Positions 1 through 9,487 of a DNA stretch of 64,000 nt are shown in pieces. How positions within the stretch are numbered: position 1 is the stretch's first letter; each line of letters opens with the position of its first letter. This stretch comes from Aeromonas rivipollensis. Lineage in GTDB: Bacteria > Pseudomonadota > Gammaproteobacteria > Enterobacterales > Aeromonadaceae. The DNA is taken from the NCBI RefSeq assembly GCF_037811135.1, contig NZ_CP149130.1, forward strand, positions 695,001-759,000. The letters run 5' to 3'. Position numbers and translations under genes: made by a program. The notes beneath the pieces were generated by a model. The model did no database searches. It worked only from the letters and a program-made list of their open reading frames with translations, and was not told the origin of the DNA.

Positions 1-366
1 CTGCTGCTTGCCCTGTTTCTGCTGTTGCTCTGGCCGGTTGCCGCACTGATCCATGGCTGGCAATGGGGGCTGTTTCTCCCCTGCTGGTTGCTGGGGCTCT
101 GGCTGGCCTGGCGCCCCGTCACCCAGGGGGGCGAGACGCTGCTCTGGGACGGGGAGTGGCTGGCGTGGCGAGGGCGGCGCCATCGACTGGATGACCGCAG
201 CCGCATCCTGCCCGGGGTGCTCTGGCTGAGGTTGCAGACGGAAGAGGGGGCCGAGCGCCACCTCTGGCTCTTCTCCGACGCCCTGGCACCAGAACACTAC
301 CGCGCCCTGGCCCGCGCCATCCACCTGGCCCCCTCCAACCCCCCGGCTTCACCCCATAACAGATGA
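1..366 (+). CDS. YgfX-like membrane protein, 5' end outside window
   Basis: The frame is open from the first base and ends at TGA 364-366; a TTG at 25 is only an internal possibility, so the gene is treated as cut by the window edge. The visible part starts with a leucine-rich membrane stretch, a short turn (HGWQWG) and a second membrane stretch, followed by a soluble, Arg/Trp-rich tail. Two N-terminal helices, a basic tail and a position convergent with nadB match YgfX (CptA), usually found beside sdhE and nadB. YgfX has been described as a toxin-like inner-membrane partner of SdhE in E. coli; sdhE would lie outside the window. The assignment rests mainly on context. Confidence 0.6.
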   Translation: MLLALFLLLLWPVAALIHGWQWGLFLPCWLLGLWLAWRPVTQGGETLLWDGEWLAWRGRRHRLDDRSRILPGVLWLRLQTEEGAERHLWLFSDALAPEHYRALARAIHLAPSNPPASPHNR

Positions 367-388
367 CCCCGCCGGGGCGGGGTCATCT
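361..388. terminator. Bidirectional hairpin between ygfX-like gene and nadB
   Basis: A perfect 13-bp stem (361-373 with 376-388) closes on a very short loop and overlaps the ygfX stop codon. It sits between two convergent genes and could end transcription from both sides. No long T-run follows on either strand, so efficiency is uncertain. Confidence 0.6.
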
Positions 389-410
389 GATGGACGGCGG
401 TGGGCGTCGT

Positions 411-2018
411 TTACTCCCGATCCGGTGTCAGCACTGTCGGCTTGGGGTTCGGCTGCATGTCCGGGTAGTCGAGGTTGTAGTGCAGTCCGCGGGACTCCTT
501 GCGCTCCAGGGCACAGTTGACGATAAGCTCGGCCACCTGCAACAGGTTGCGCAGCTCCAGCAGGTTGTTGGAGACGCGGAAGTTCGCATAATACTCCTGC
601 ACCTCCTGCTTGAGCAGGTCGATGCGGCGCTTGGCCCGGGCCAGACGCTTGTTGGTGCGCACTATCCCCACGTAATCCCACATCATCAGCCGCAGCTCGT
701 GCCAGTTGTGCTGGATCACCACCTGTTCGTCAGAGTCATCCACCTGGCTCTCGTCCCAGGCGGGCAGGCTCGGCGGCTCCACGCTGGTGGGCAGCTTGGC
801 CAGGATGTCGGCCCCCGCCTGATGGGCATAGACCACGCATTCGAGCAGGGAGTTGGACGCCATGCGGTTGGCGCCGTGCAGCCCTGTGTAGGTCACCTCG
901 CCGATGGCGTAGAGACCCGGGATGTCGGTCTGGCCGTTGTTGTCGATCATCACGCCGCCACAGGTGTAGTGGGCCGCTGGCACTATGGGCATGGCCTCCT
1001 TGGTGATGTCGATGCCGACCGCAAGGCAGCGCTCATAAATGGTCGGGAAGTGCTTGATGATGAAATCCGCCGGCTTGTGGCTGATATCCAGATACATGCA
1101 GTCGGCGCCGAGCCGCTTCATCTCGTGGTCGATGGCGCGGGCGACGATGTCCCGTGGCGCCAGTTCGGCCCGCTCGTCGAAGTCCGGCATAAAGCGGCTG
1201 CCGTCGGGACGGCGCAGATAGGCCCCTTCGCCACGCAGGGCTTCGGTCAGCAGGAAGTTGGGGTCATCGGGGTGGAACAGGCTGGTGGGGTGGAACTGGT
1301 TGAACTCCAGGTTCGCCACCCGGCAGCCGGCGCGCCACGCCATGGCGATGCCGTCCCCCGAACTCACGTCCGGGTTGGAGGTGTACTGATACACCTTGGA
1401 GGCGCCGCCGGTGGCCAGCGCCACGAAACGGGCGCGGATCACCTCGACCTGCTCGACGTTGCGGTTCCAGACATAGGCGCCGAGCACCCTGTTGCCCGGC
1501 AGATCCAGCTTGCGGGTGGTGATGAGGTCGACCGCGTTGAAGCGCTCCATCAGGCGGATGTTGGGGTGTGAGCGGACCTGATCGATCAGGGTGAGCTGCA
1601 CCGCCTTGCCGGTGGCGTCCGCCGCGTGGAAGATGCGGCGATGGCTGTGACCCCCTTCCCGGGTCAGGTGATAGTGGGATTCCCCCTCGGCATCCTCTTC
1701 CTGATCGAAGGGCACGCCCTGCTGGATCAGCCACTGGATGGAGTCGCGGGCGTTGCGGGCGGTGAACTCCACCACCGCCGGGTCACACAACCCGGCGCCG
1801 GCGTTGAGCGTGTCGCTCACATGGGATTCGATGCTGTCGGTCTCGTCGAACACGGCAGCGATGCCTCCTTGCGCATAGAGAGTGGCCCCCTCACTGATGG
1901 GCCCCTTGCTCAGAACCAGGACTTTGGCCTGGTCTGCCAATCGCAACGCGAGGGACAGACCGGCGGCACCGCTGCCAATGATCAGTACGTCGCAAAGGTA
2001 TTCAACACTTGCTTTCAT
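411..2018 (-). CDS. nadB: L-aspartate oxidase
   Basis: NadB oxidises L-aspartate to iminoaspartate, the first step of de novo NAD synthesis, using FAD in the cytoplasm. The 535-residue protein has the N-terminal dinucleotide fold (GSGAAGL), the substrate-side motifs QFHPT and HYTCGGV, and [12 protein letters not shown] near the end of the FAD domain, then the helical C-terminal domain. An ATG three codons upstream (2027) is possible; 2018 was chosen because [11 protein letters not shown] lines up in length with the E. coli N-terminus. It is divergent from rpoE, an arrangement common in gammaproteobacteria. No anomaly is seen. Confidence 0.97.
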   Translation of the reverse strand: MKASVEYLCDVLIIGSGAAGLSLALRLADQAKVLVLSKGPISEGATLYAQGGIAAVFDETDSIESHVSDTLNAGAGLCDPAVVEFTARNARDSIQWLIQQGVPFDQEEDAEGESHYHLTREGGHSHRRIFHAADATGKAVQLTLIDQVRSHPNIRLMERFNAVDLITTRKLDLPGNRVLGAYVWNRNVEQVEVIRARFVALATGGASKVYQYTSNPDVSSGDGIAMAWRAGCRVANLEFNQFHPTSLFHPDDPNFLLTEALRGEGAYLRRPDGSRFMPDFDERAELAPRDIVARAIDHEMKRLGADCMYLDISHKPADFIIKHFPTIYERCLAVGIDITKEAMPIVPAAHYTCGGVMIDNNGQTDIPGLYAIGEVTYTGLHGANRMASNSLLECVVYAHQAGADILAKLPTSVEPPSLPAWDESQVDDSDEQVVIQHNWHELRLMMWDYVGIVRTNKRLARAKRRIDLLKQEVQEYYANFRVSNNLLELRNLLQVAELIVNCALERKESRGLHYNLDYPDMQPNPKPTVLTPDRE

Positions 2019-2108
2019 AAGTATCATTGGCCTGGATTAAGAACTGGCCCCATGGTAGCCCAAGGGGGGTTGTGATGCAGCCCGCATCACATTTTTTTCA
2101 ATGCAAGC

Positions 2109-2135
2109 GAACTTTCTCTGATTCTCCCTGTCTGA
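2109..2135 (+). promoter_or_regulatory. Sigma-E-type promoter of rpoE
   Basis: GAACTT (2109-2114), 16 bp, then TCTGA (2131-2135): the element pair and spacing described for sigma-E promoters in E. coli. It lies 65 bp before the rpoE start, so rpoE-rseABC is probably autoregulated. Confidence 0.75.
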
Positions 2136-2199
2136 ACTTGTGCGCTTAGAAGGGGCCGGAAAAGAAGAACGATAACCTGATGGGGGTTTTACGGCTCTG

Positions 2200-2781
2200 A
2201 TGAGCGACCAGAATCTACTGGACGAACAGCTGGTTGAACGGGTCCAGCGTGGCGATAAAAATGCATTCAACCTGTTGGTAAGAAAATACCAGCATAAGGT
2301 GGTCAACCTGGTGGCCAGGTATGTCAACAATCCGGGCGATGTGCCGGATGTGGCGCAGGAGGCCTTTATCAAGGCTTACCGTGCGTTGCCGACATTCCGT
2401 GGCGAGAGCGCGTTTTACACCTGGTTGTATCGGATCGCCGTCAACACGGCCAAAAATTACCTGACCTCACAGGGGCGCAGACCGCCTAGCAGTGATGTCG
2501 AAGCGGACGAGGCTGAATATTATGGTGGTGGTGAAGCCCTGCAAGAAGTGGCCACCCCCGAAAACCTGGCGCTGACCGACGAGATCAAGCGCACTGTGTT
2601 TGCCGCCATAGAAGCCTTGCCAGAAGACTTGAGAACAGCGATCACCCTTCGTGAAATGGAAGGGCTGAGCTACGAAGAGATTGCGGAGATCATGGATTGC
2701 CCTGTGGGTACGGTGAGATCCCGTATCTTTCGGGCGAGGGAAGCAATCGATAAAAAGCTGCAACCTCTGATCGAGAATTAA
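2200..2781 (+). CDS. rpoE: RNA polymerase sigma-E (extracytoplasmic stress)
   Basis: This ECF sigma factor of 193 residues directs RNA polymerase to envelope-stress promoters. Region 2 covers roughly residues 13-80 (core-binding and -10 recognition, with DVAQEAFIKAYRAL and FYTWLYRIAVN). After a variable acidic linker (SSDVEADEAEYYGGG), region 4 carries the helix-turn-helix LSYEEIAEIMDCPVGTVRSR. It heads rpoE-rseA-rseB-rseC and is preceded by a matching sigma-E promoter. The anti-sigma factor is encoded 23 bp downstream. Confidence 0.98.
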   Translation: MSDQNLLDEQLVERVQRGDKNAFNLLVRKYQHKVVNLVARYVNNPGDVPDVAQEAFIKAYRALPTFRGESAFYTWLYRIAVNTAKNYLTSQGRRPPSSDVEADEAEYYGGGEALQEVATPENLALTDEIKRTVFAAIEALPEDLRTAITLREMEGLSYEEIAEIMDCPVGTVRSRIFRAREAIDKKLQPLIEN

Positions 2782-2804
2782 ACTGGGGAAAGACAGGCAA
2801 ACTT

Positions 2805-3392
2805 ATGGCAAATAAAGAGCAACTTTCAGCCCTGATGGATGGTGACCTCAGCGACATGGAGGTTCTGAACGAGCTGGGAACGGATCCCGCTCTGCAAGAT
2901 ACCTGGGCTCGTTACCATCTGATCGGTGATGCCATGCGGGGAGACCTGCCGGTCAATCTGCAACTGGATCTCAGTGACAGCATCATGCTGGCACTGGAAG
3001 ACGAACCCGTCATACTGGCGCCCAAGCCGGTGCAACCCGTTGCCCCCCAGGTGAAGCCTGCCGGCAAGGTGATACCTCTGGTCCGTCGTTTTGGCCAGCA
3101 GATGGGGCAATATGCCATTGCTGCCTCTGTGGCTGCCGCCGTCATCTTCGGGGTGCAGCAGTATCAGGGCAACGACGGCATGCCGGCCAACCCCGTGCTC
3201 AACACCATACCGGTCGGTGGCAGTGCGACGCCAGTGAGCGTGCACTATCCCCAGGAGGGCAACCGTGCCACTCCTCGCCAGCAAGGCTTGAACGAGCAAC
3301 AGATGCAGGAACAGCGTGAACGTATCAACGCCTTCCTGCGAGATCATCAATTGCAACAGCGTCTGCTGCAAGACAAGCAGATTCAGGAATAA
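2805..3392 (+). CDS. rseA: Anti-sigma-E factor RseA
   Basis: RseA holds sigma-E at the inner membrane and is destroyed by DegS and RseP under envelope stress. The protein has 195 residues. The N-terminal part (about 1-70, starting MANKEQLSALMDGDLSDMEV) matches the sigma-binding domain; a membrane segment (YAIAASVAAAVIFGV, around residue 105) follows; the rest is a periplasmic domain rich in Gln that would bind RseB. It lies between rpoE and rseB in the standard order, with short gaps suggesting co-transcription. Confidence 0.95.
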   Translation: MANKEQLSALMDGDLSDMEVLNELGTDPALQDTWARYHLIGDAMRGDLPVNLQLDLSDSIMLALEDEPVILAPKPVQPVAPQVKPAGKVIPLVRRFGQQMGQYAIAASVAAAVIFGVQQYQGNDGMPANPVLNTIPVGGSATPVSVHYPQEGNRATPRQQGLNEQQMQEQRERINAFLRDHQLQQRLLQDKQIQE

Positions 3393-3413
3393 CGCATCTT
3401 TAGGGATCAGACC

Positions 3414-4394
3414 GTGCGCCAGTCCAGCCTCATTCTGCTGGCCTCTCTCCTGCTGATTTGTGCCAAGGCCTCGGCCGACGATCTGTCGGCCGAGGCCTTG
3501 TTGCAGCAGATGCAGAGTGCCGTTTCGCAACAAAATTTTGAGTTGTCCATGGTCAAGGCCCGTCAGGGGCGCCTCGAGCCCATTCGCTTCAGCCACGGGG
3601 TGATCGATGGCAAGGAGGTCGCTCATCTGAGTTATCTCGACGGCAAGGCGGTGGAGTACCTGCAACGCCAGAACGAATACACCTTCTTCGAAAACACCCA
3701 CGAACCCTACACCCTCAAGGGAGCGCGTTTCCCGGGCGTCTGGTCGAGCCTGGTGAAGATGCCGTTGCCTCGGGTGCTGGAGAGCTATGATCCCGTGCTG
3801 GCCGGTCGCAGCCGGGTGGCCGGCCTGGTGGCCCAGGTCGTGAGGCTGGTGCCCAAGGAGGCGGACAAGTACGGCTTTGTGCTCTGGGTCGACGAGCAGA
3901 GTCACCTGCTGCTGCGGGTGGACATGGTGGACAAGGAGGGCAACCTGGTCGAGCAGGTGCTGGGGGTGGATCTGGACAGGCAGCCGGCGCCCGCGCCCTG
4001 GCTTGTCACCCTGGCCCGCAGCAAGCTGCCCGATGCGCTGGCATTGGAAGACGCCTATCCCGCCCCCCAGCAGACCCTGAACTGGCACCTGACCTGGCTG
4101 CCGGGTGGATTCAAGGTGCTCTCCCAGGACAGGCACCAGCTGGTCAGCACTAGCTTGCCGGTGGACTACATGATGCTGTCGGACGGCGTGGTGGATCTCT
4201 CCGTCTACGTCTCCCGGGTCGATCCCAAGCAGGCAGTGCGCCAGCAGTTGATCCGCCAGGGAGCCACCTCGCTGGTGAGCTTCGTCAACGAGGTCGGGGT
4301 GGAGATCACCGTGGTCGGGGAAGTCCCCACCGAGACCGCCAAGCGCATCGCCGAGTCGGTGCAGCCGCTGGCCCGCAACGAGGCGGTACAGTGA
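3414..4394 (+). CDS. rseB: Periplasmic sigma-E regulator RseB
   Basis: RseB binds the periplasmic part of RseA, shields it from DegS and senses mislocalised lipoproteins or LPS. The 326-residue product starts at GTG (3414) with an AGGGA-type ribosome site upstream. A clear Sec signal peptide (LILLASLLLICAKASA) is followed by the MucB/RseB N-terminal fold (DLSAEALLQQMQSAVSQQNFE) and a C-terminal domain. It is 21 bp from rseA and clearly part of the operon. Confidence 0.94.
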   Translation: MRQSSLILLASLLLICAKASADDLSAEALLQQMQSAVSQQNFELSMVKARQGRLEPIRFSHGVIDGKEVAHLSYLDGKAVEYLQRQNEYTFFENTHEPYTLKGARFPGVWSSLVKMPLPRVLESYDPVLAGRSRVAGLVAQVVRLVPKEADKYGFVLWVDEQSHLLLRVDMVDKEGNLVEQVLGVDLDRQPAPAPWLVTLARSKLPDALALEDAYPAPQQTLNWHLTWLPGGFKVLSQDRHQLVSTSLPVDYMMLSDGVVDLSVYVSRVDPKQAVRQQLIRQGATSLVSFVNEVGVEITVVGEVPTETAKRIAESVQPLARNEAVQ

Positions 4395-4475
4395 GGCGGC
4401 ATGCTGCCACTTGCCGAACCGGGACGACCGTGCTGAGATCGGGTAAATCCATAGCCGTTCGTCTGGAGTCATCCT

Positions 4476-4946
4476 GTGAGTAACATGAGCGAAGAGCTGG
4501 CAACAGTGGTGGCCGTCGAGGGGGCCTATGCCTGGGTGGAGTGCGAGCGGCGCTCCGCCTGCAGCGGCTGCCATCAGCAGTCCAACTGCGGTACCGGCAC
4601 AGTCGCCAAGGCCTTTCCCCTGAAGTCGCAGCGACTGCGGGTGGCACTCACCGCCGAGGTTCTGGTCGGCCAGCAGATCCGGCTCGGCATTCCCCAGGCG
4701 AGCATCCTGCGCGGTGCCGCCCTGGTCTATGTGCTGCCGCTGTTCTGCCTGCTGCTCGGTGCCATCCTGGGTCAACTCTGGCTGGCGCCGCTGCTGTCGG
4801 CGGGGGAGGGGGTCACCATCCTGAGTTGCCTGCTGGGGGGCACCGTCGGATTTTTACTGGTTCGTTACTTTTCTGCCCGGCTCGAGCAAGGGGAATATGG
4901 TCCCCGCATGCTCGGTGTGGTACTCAATACCCGCCATCTCTCCTGA
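4476..4946 (+). CDS. rseC: RseC, SoxR-reducing/sigma-E associated membrane protein
   Basis: RseC is a small inner-membrane protein, positively linked to sigma-E signalling and, in E. coli, to the Rsx SoxR-reducing complex. The 156 residues start with a soluble part carrying a cysteine cluster (CERRSACSGC and QSNC, four Cys in about 20 residues). Two membrane helices follow (LVYVLPLFCLLLGAILG and a second around residues 110-130). The start is GTG 4476; an in-frame ATG three codons later is an equally reasonable choice. It is the last gene of the operon; the next 170 bp contain no evident gene. Confidence 0.92.
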   Translation: MSNMSEELATVVAVEGAYAWVECERRSACSGCHQQSNCGTGTVAKAFPLKSQRLRVALTAEVLVGQQIRLGIPQASILRGAALVYVLPLFCLLLGAILGQLWLAPLLSAGEGVTILSCLLGGTVGFLLVRYFSARLEQGEYGPRMLGVVLNTRHLS

Positions 4947-5116
4947 GCGGCGCTACCCTTTTCTGGCCCCGTCTCCGCCGTTTTGGTGCCGAGGGCCCGC
5001 CAGACAAGGCGCTATTTCTGGTGCCCGCCGACTAAAGATTGGCCGTCGACCGGGTTATCCAGTAAAATCCTGCCCTCATATCCGACCCTAACTTAATTTT
5101 GAGTGATTCTTGCTCG

Positions 5117-6910
5117 ATGAAACACATTCGTAACTTTTCGATTATTGCGCACATCGACCACGGTAAATCGACCCTGTCGGACCGTCTGATCCAGACTTGT
5201 GGCGGCCTGTCCGACCGCGAGATGCAGGCTCAGGTGCTTGACTCCATGGATCTGGAGCGCGAGCGCGGCATTACCATCAAAGCACAGAGTGTGACCCTGA
5301 ACTACCAGGCACAAGACGGTAACACCTATCAGCTGAACTTTATCGACACCCCGGGCCACGTGGATTTCTCCTACGAGGTTTCTCGCTCCCTGGCGGCCTG
5401 TGAAGGGGCTTTGCTGGTGGTGGATGCCGGTCAGGGGGTTGAGGCACAGACTCTGGCCAACTGCTACACCGCCATGGAGATGGAGCTGGAAGTGGTGCCC
5501 ATCCTGAACAAGATCGACCTGCCTGCCGCAGAACCCGAGCGGGTTGCGGAAGAGATCGAGGACATCGTCGGCATAGACGCTGTCGATGCGGTGCGCTGCT
5601 CCGCCAAGACCGGCCTGGGTGTCGATCTGGTGCTGGAAGAGATAGTGGCCCGTATCCCGGCCCCGGAAGGTGACCCGGATGCCCCGCTGCAGGCGCTGAT
5701 CATCGACTCCTGGTTCGACTCCTACCTGGGCGTTGTCTCCCTGGTGCGGATCAAGAACGGTTCGCTCAAGAAGAACGACAAGATCAAGGTGATGAGCACC
5801 GGTCAGGTGTGGGGCGTGGATCGCATCGGTATCTTCACGCCGAAGCAAGTGGATACCATGGGTCTGGGCTGTGGCGAGGTAGGTTGGGTCGTCTGCGGCA
5901 TCAAGGACATCCACGGCGCCCCTGTGGGCGATACCCTGACGCAAGCCAAGAACGGTGCCGACAAGGCGCTGGCCGGCTTCAAGAAGGTGAAACCGCAGGT
6001 CTATGCTGGCCTGTTCCCCATCTCCAGCGATGACTACGAGTCGTTCCGTGACGCCCTCGACAAGCTCTCCCTGAACGATGCCTCCCTGTTCTTCGAGCCG
6101 GAAAGCTCCACCGCACTGGGCTTCGGCTTCCGTTGTGGCTTCCTCGGCATGCTGCACATGGAGATCATCCAGGAGCGTCTGGAGCGGGAATACGATCTGG
6201 ATCTCATCACCACGGCACCGACCGTAGTGTATGAAATCGAGCTGAACAACGGCGAGACCATCCACATCGACAGCCCGGCTGCCATGCCTCCGGTCAACAA
6301 CATCAAAGAGATGCGCGAGCCCATCGCCGAGTGCAACATACTGTTGCCGCAGGAGTACATGGGCAACGTGATCACCCTCTGTATCGAGAAGCGTGGCGTG
6401 CAGACCAACATGGTCTATCACGGCAAGCAGGTGGCGCTGACCTACGAGATTCCGATGGCGGAAGTGGTGCTCGATTTCTTCGATCGCCTCAAGTCCACCA
6501 GTCGCGGCTACGCCTCCCTGGATTACGGCTTCAAGCGCTTCGAAACCTCCGAGATGGTCCGTCTGGACATCATGATCAACGGTGAGCGCGTCGATGCCCT
6601 GGCCATCATCACCCACAAGGAGAACGCCCAGTATCGCGGTCGCCAGGTGGTGGAGAAGATGCGCGAGCTGATCCCGCGCCAGATGTTCGACATCGCCATT
6701 CAGGCGTCCATCGGCAACCAGATCATCGCCCGCAGCACGGTCAAGGCTCTGCGCAAGGACGTAACCGCCAAGTGCTACGGTGGTGACGTGAGCCGTAAGA
6801 AAAAGCTGCTGAACAAGCAGAAAGAAGGCAAGAAGCGGATGAAGTCCCTGGGCCGTGTCGACGTGCCGCAAGAGGCCTTCCTCGCCATTCTCCACGTCGG
6901 AAAGGATTAA
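5117..6910 (+). CDS. lepA: Elongation factor 4 (LepA)
   Basis: LepA is a translational GTPase that acts on the ribosome (back-translocation in vitro; initiation defects in vivo). The 597-residue protein shows G1 [10 protein letters not shown]3 DTPGH and G4 NKID, then EF-G-like domains and the LepA-specific C-terminal domain ([16 protein letters not shown]). A TTG six codons upstream extends the frame; ATG 5117 was chosen because [19 protein letters not shown] matches the family start. It leads lepA-lepB-rnc-era-recO-pdxJ, with lepB only 3 bp away. Confidence 0.97.
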   Translation: MKHIRNFSIIAHIDHGKSTLSDRLIQTCGGLSDREMQAQVLDSMDLERERGITIKAQSVTLNYQAQDGNTYQLNFIDTPGHVDFSYEVSRSLAACEGALLVVDAGQGVEAQTLANCYTAMEMELEVVPILNKIDLPAAEPERVAEEIEDIVGIDAVDAVRCSAKTGLGVDLVLEEIVARIPAPEGDPDAPLQALIIDSWFDSYLGVVSLVRIKNGSLKKNDKIKVMSTGQVWGVDRIGIFTPKQVDTMGLGCGEVGWVVCGIKDIHGAPVGDTLTQAKNGADKALAGFKKVKPQVYAGLFPISSDDYESFRDALDKLSLNDASLFFEPESSTALGFGFRCGFLGMLHMEIIQERLEREYDLDLITTAPTVVYEIELNNGETIHIDSPAAMPPVNNIKEMREPIAECNILLPQEYMGNVITLCIEKRGVQTNMVYHGKQVALTYEIPMAEVVLDFFDRLKSTSRGYASLDYGFKRFETSEMVRLDIMINGERVDALAIITHKENAQYRGRQVVEKMRELIPRQMFDIAIQASIGNQIIARSTVKALRKDVTAKCYGGDVSRKKKLLNKQKEGKKRMKSLGRVDVPQEAFLAILHVGKD

Positions 6911-6913
6911 TAG

Positions 6914-7837
6914 ATGGCAAGCACCTTTTCCCTGATCCTGGCCATAGTCACTCTGCTGACCGGCATCATCTGGACAGTCGACAAGCTGGTCTGGTCCAAG
7001 CAACGGGCGGCCAAGATTGCGGCCGCCCGTGCCAACGCCGGCCCGAACATCGATGAGAAGACGCTGGCCGGGGTGGCTCCCATGCCGGTCTGGATCGAGC
7101 AGACCGGCGGTGTCTTCCCGGTCATAGCGCTGGTGCTGATCCTGCGTTCCTTCATCTTCGAGCCGTTCCAGATCCCGTCTGGTTCCATGATGCCCACCCT
7201 GCTGGTGGGCGACTTCATCCTGGTGGAGAAGTTCGCCTACGGCCTGCGTGATCCTGTGACCAACACCAAGTTCCTCGAGACGGGTTCTCCCGAGCGTGGC
7301 GATGTGGTGGTGTTCAAGTATCCGCTGGATACCCGGGTGGACTACATCAAGCGGGTGGTCGGCATGCCCGGCGATCGGGTGATCTATCGCAACAAGGAGC
7401 TGATGATCCGGCCCAAGTGCGAGGAGCAGGAAGGGAAAACGTGCCCGGGCTTCAAGAAGCTCGACGTCAAGTTCGAGCAACGGGGGGAATTCAGCCAGAT
7501 GGGGATCCCGCTGGATCGCTACACCGAGCAGCTGGGCACCGTTTCTCACGAGACCCTGCGCAACCCCCTGATGCCGGACCTGGTGGATCGCTACTATCGC
7601 CAGCCCGGTACCTACCCGGATGAGTGGGTGGTGCCGGAAGGCCACTATTTCGTGATGGGTGACAACCGCGACAACAGTACCGACAGTCGTTTCTGGGGCT
7701 TCGTGCCCGAGCAGAACCTGGTGGGCAAGGCGGTTGCCATCTGGATCAGTTTCGAATTTGAGCGCGAGGAAGGATCCAGCTTGCCAAGCTGGGTGCCGAC
7801 CGGTGTGCGCTTCAACCGCATTGGCGGAATCAAGTAA
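6914..7837 (+). CDS. lepB: Signal peptidase I
   Basis: This inner-membrane protease cleaves Sec and Tat signal peptides. The 307-residue protein has an N-terminal membrane helix, a cytoplasmic basic stretch, a second helix (FPVIALVLILRSFIFEPF) and then the periplasmic catalytic domain. The nucleophile is in SGSMMPTL and the general-base Lys in DYIKRVVGMPGD; GDNRDNSTDSRFWG is the conserved box E. It is tightly packed between lepA and rnc: its stop is directly followed by the rnc ATG. Confidence 0.97.
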   Translation: MASTFSLILAIVTLLTGIIWTVDKLVWSKQRAAKIAAARANAGPNIDEKTLAGVAPMPVWIEQTGGVFPVIALVLILRSFIFEPFQIPSGSMMPTLLVGDFILVEKFAYGLRDPVTNTKFLETGSPERGDVVVFKYPLDTRVDYIKRVVGMPGDRVIYRNKELMIRPKCEEQEGKTCPGFKKLDVKFEQRGEFSQMGIPLDRYTEQLGTVSHETLRNPLMPDLVDRYYRQPGTYPDEWVVPEGHYFVMGDNRDNSTDSRFWGFVPEQNLVGKAVAIWISFEFEREEGSSLPSWVPTGVRFNRIGGIK

Positions 7838-8509
7838 ATGAATATCAAGATGAACAGACTGCAGTCCCGTCTCGGGCATGTCTTTCAGGATCAAGAGCTG
7901 CTGACCCGGGCGCTGACCCACCGCAGCGCCGGTTCCCGTCACAACGAGCGACTGGAATTTCTGGGGGACTCCATCCTGAGTCTGGTGATTGCCGACGACC
8001 TCTTCCACCGCTTCCCGCAAGCGGCGGAAGGGGATCTCAGCAGGATGCGTGCCACCCTGGTGCGGGAGAAGACCCTGGCCGAACTGGGCCGGGAGTTCGA
8101 CCTCGGGGATCACCTGATCCTGGGGCCCGGCGAGCTGAAAAGCGGCGGGTTCCGCCGCGAGTCTATCCTGGCCGACACTGTCGAGGCGGTGATCGGCGCC
8201 GTCTATCTGGATACCGATCTGGAGCGGGTGCGGACCCTGTTGCTGGGCTGGTACGCCAGCCGCCTGGACGAGATCAAACCAGGCATAGAGCAGAAGGATC
8301 CCAAGACCCGGCTGCAGGAAATTTTGCAGGGAAGCCGCAAATCCCTGCCGACCTACACAGTGACCAACGTCAAGGGCGAAGCCCACAACCAGGAGTTCAC
8401 CGTCCAGTGTGACGTGGATGGCCTGGATGGTCCGCTGGTCGGGGTCGGCACCAGCCGCCGCAAGGCCGAACAGGCCGCGGCGCAGCAAGCTCTGGAAAGA
8501 CTGTCATGA
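7838..8509 (+). CDS. rnc: Ribonuclease III
   Basis: RNase III cuts double-stranded RNA, including rRNA precursors and regulatory duplexes. The 223 residues comprise the endonuclease domain with the signature [13 protein letters not shown] and the second acidic site [13 protein letters not shown], then a C-terminal double-stranded RNA-binding domain from about residue 155, ending [17 protein letters not shown]. The stop TGA (8507-8509) overlaps an ATG that opens a 21-codon frame rather than era itself. That frame ends in an imitation of the RNase III C-terminus (see the repeat at 8506-8571). Confidence 0.97.
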   Translation: MNIKMNRLQSRLGHVFQDQELLTRALTHRSAGSRHNERLEFLGDSILSLVIADDLFHRFPQAAEGDLSRMRATLVREKTLAELGREFDLGDHLILGPGELKSGGFRRESILADTVEAVIGAVYLDTDLERVRTLLLGWYASRLDEIKPGIEQKDPKTRLQEILQGSRKSLPTYTVTNVKGEAHNQEFTVQCDVDGLDGPLVGVGTSRRKAEQAAAQQALERLS

Positions 8510-8571
8510 CTGCTATTGATGCAAGAGGCCGCGGTCTTTCAACACAACAGGCACTGGAAAAACTGTCATGA
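8506..8571 (+). repeat. rnc/era junction echo: 21-codon frame coupled to both genes
   Basis: ATG 8506 overlaps the rnc stop (ATGA). The frame encodes MT at its start (as era does) and ends QQALEKLS then TGA 8569-8571, overlapping the era ATG at 8568 (again ATGA). The real RNase III ends QQALERLS. The copy differs at nearly every third codon position (for example CAA CAG GCA against CAG CAA GCT), so it looks like a diverged allele rather than a fresh slippage. Distance between the two ATGs is 62 bp. Translation is unproven. Confidence 0.7.
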
Positions 8572-9473
8572 CGGATACAGATACTACCTATTGCGGCTTT
8601 GTCGCCATAGTGGGCCGCCCCAACGTGGGCAAGTCGACCCTGCTCAACAAGCTGCTTGGCCAGAAGGTCAGCATCACCTCGAAGAAGCCCCAGACCACCC
8701 GTCACCGGATCCTGGGGATCGACACCGAGGATAACTACCAGACCATCTATGTGGATACCCCGGGTCTGCACATCGAAGAGAAGCGGGCCATCAACCGCCT
8801 GATGAACCGTGCCGCCACCAGTTCCCTGGGGGATGTGGCCATGGTGGTGTTCATGGTCGACGGTACCCACTGGACCAAGGACGACGAGATGGTGCTCGGC
8901 AAGTTGCGCCACCTTCACTGCCCAGTGGTGCTGGCGGTCAACAAGATCGACAACGTCAAGGACAAGGAAGACCTGCTGCCCCACCTGGAGTGGCTGGGCC
9001 AGCAGATGAAGTTCTCCCACATACTGCCCATCAGCGCCGAGAAGGGCACCAACGTGGAGAAGATCCGCGAGTGGTCCAAGGCGCTGCTGCCGGAGAACGT
9101 TCACTTCTTCCCGGAAGACTACGTGACCGACCGTTCGTCCCGCTTCATGGCCTCCGAGATCATCCGCGAGAAGCTGATGCGCTTCACCGGCGAGGAGTTG
9201 CCCTACTCGGTGACGGTGGAGATCGAGCGCTTCAAGGTGGAAGAGAACGGCCTCTACCATATCCACGGCCTCATCCTGGTGGAGCGCGATGGCCAGAAGA
9301 AGATGGTCATCGGCAACAAGGGCGAGAAGATCAAGACCATAGGTACCGAGGCGCGCCTCGACATGGAGCGGCTGTTCCAGAACAAGGTGCACCTGGAGCT
9401 GTGGGTCAAGGTCAAGTCCGGCTGGGCCGATGACGAGCGCGCCCTGCGGAGTCTCGGCTATGGTGATGACTAA
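8568..9473 (+). CDS. era: GTPase Era
   Basis: Era binds the 3' end of 16S rRNA during 30S maturation and links GTP status to the cell cycle. The 301-residue protein has G1 GRPNVGKS, a switch-I region (KKPQTTRH), G3 DTPG, G4 NKID and a C-terminal KH domain with [13 protein letters not shown]. The start ATG is overlapped by the TGA of the short frame inserted between rnc and era. The two genes are therefore not directly joined here, though they commonly overlap in related genomes. Confidence 0.97.
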   Translation: MTDTDTTYCGFVAIVGRPNVGKSTLLNKLLGQKVSITSKKPQTTRHRILGIDTEDNYQTIYVDTPGLHIEEKRAINRLMNRAATSSLGDVAMVVFMVDGTHWTKDDEMVLGKLRHLHCPVVLAVNKIDNVKDKEDLLPHLEWLGQQMKFSHILPISAEKGTNVEKIREWSKALLPENVHFFPEDYVTDRSSRFMASEIIREKLMRFTGEELPYSVTVEIERFKVEENGLYHIHGLILVERDGQKKMVIGNKGEKIKTIGTEARLDMERLFQNKVHLELWVKVKSGWADDERALRSLGYGDD

Positions 9474-9487
9474 GTGGCGCTGAGCGA

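Noticed and set aside
2826-4775. A 649-codon open frame antisense to rseA-rseB-rseC
   Set aside because: High GC and codon bias leave the opposite strand open; the sense genes are clear family members, and the antisense product has no recognisable motif.
5093-8488. A 1131-codon open frame antisense to lepA-lepB-rnc
   Set aside because: A shadow of three well-conserved genes; low complexity, His/Gln-rich, no domain.
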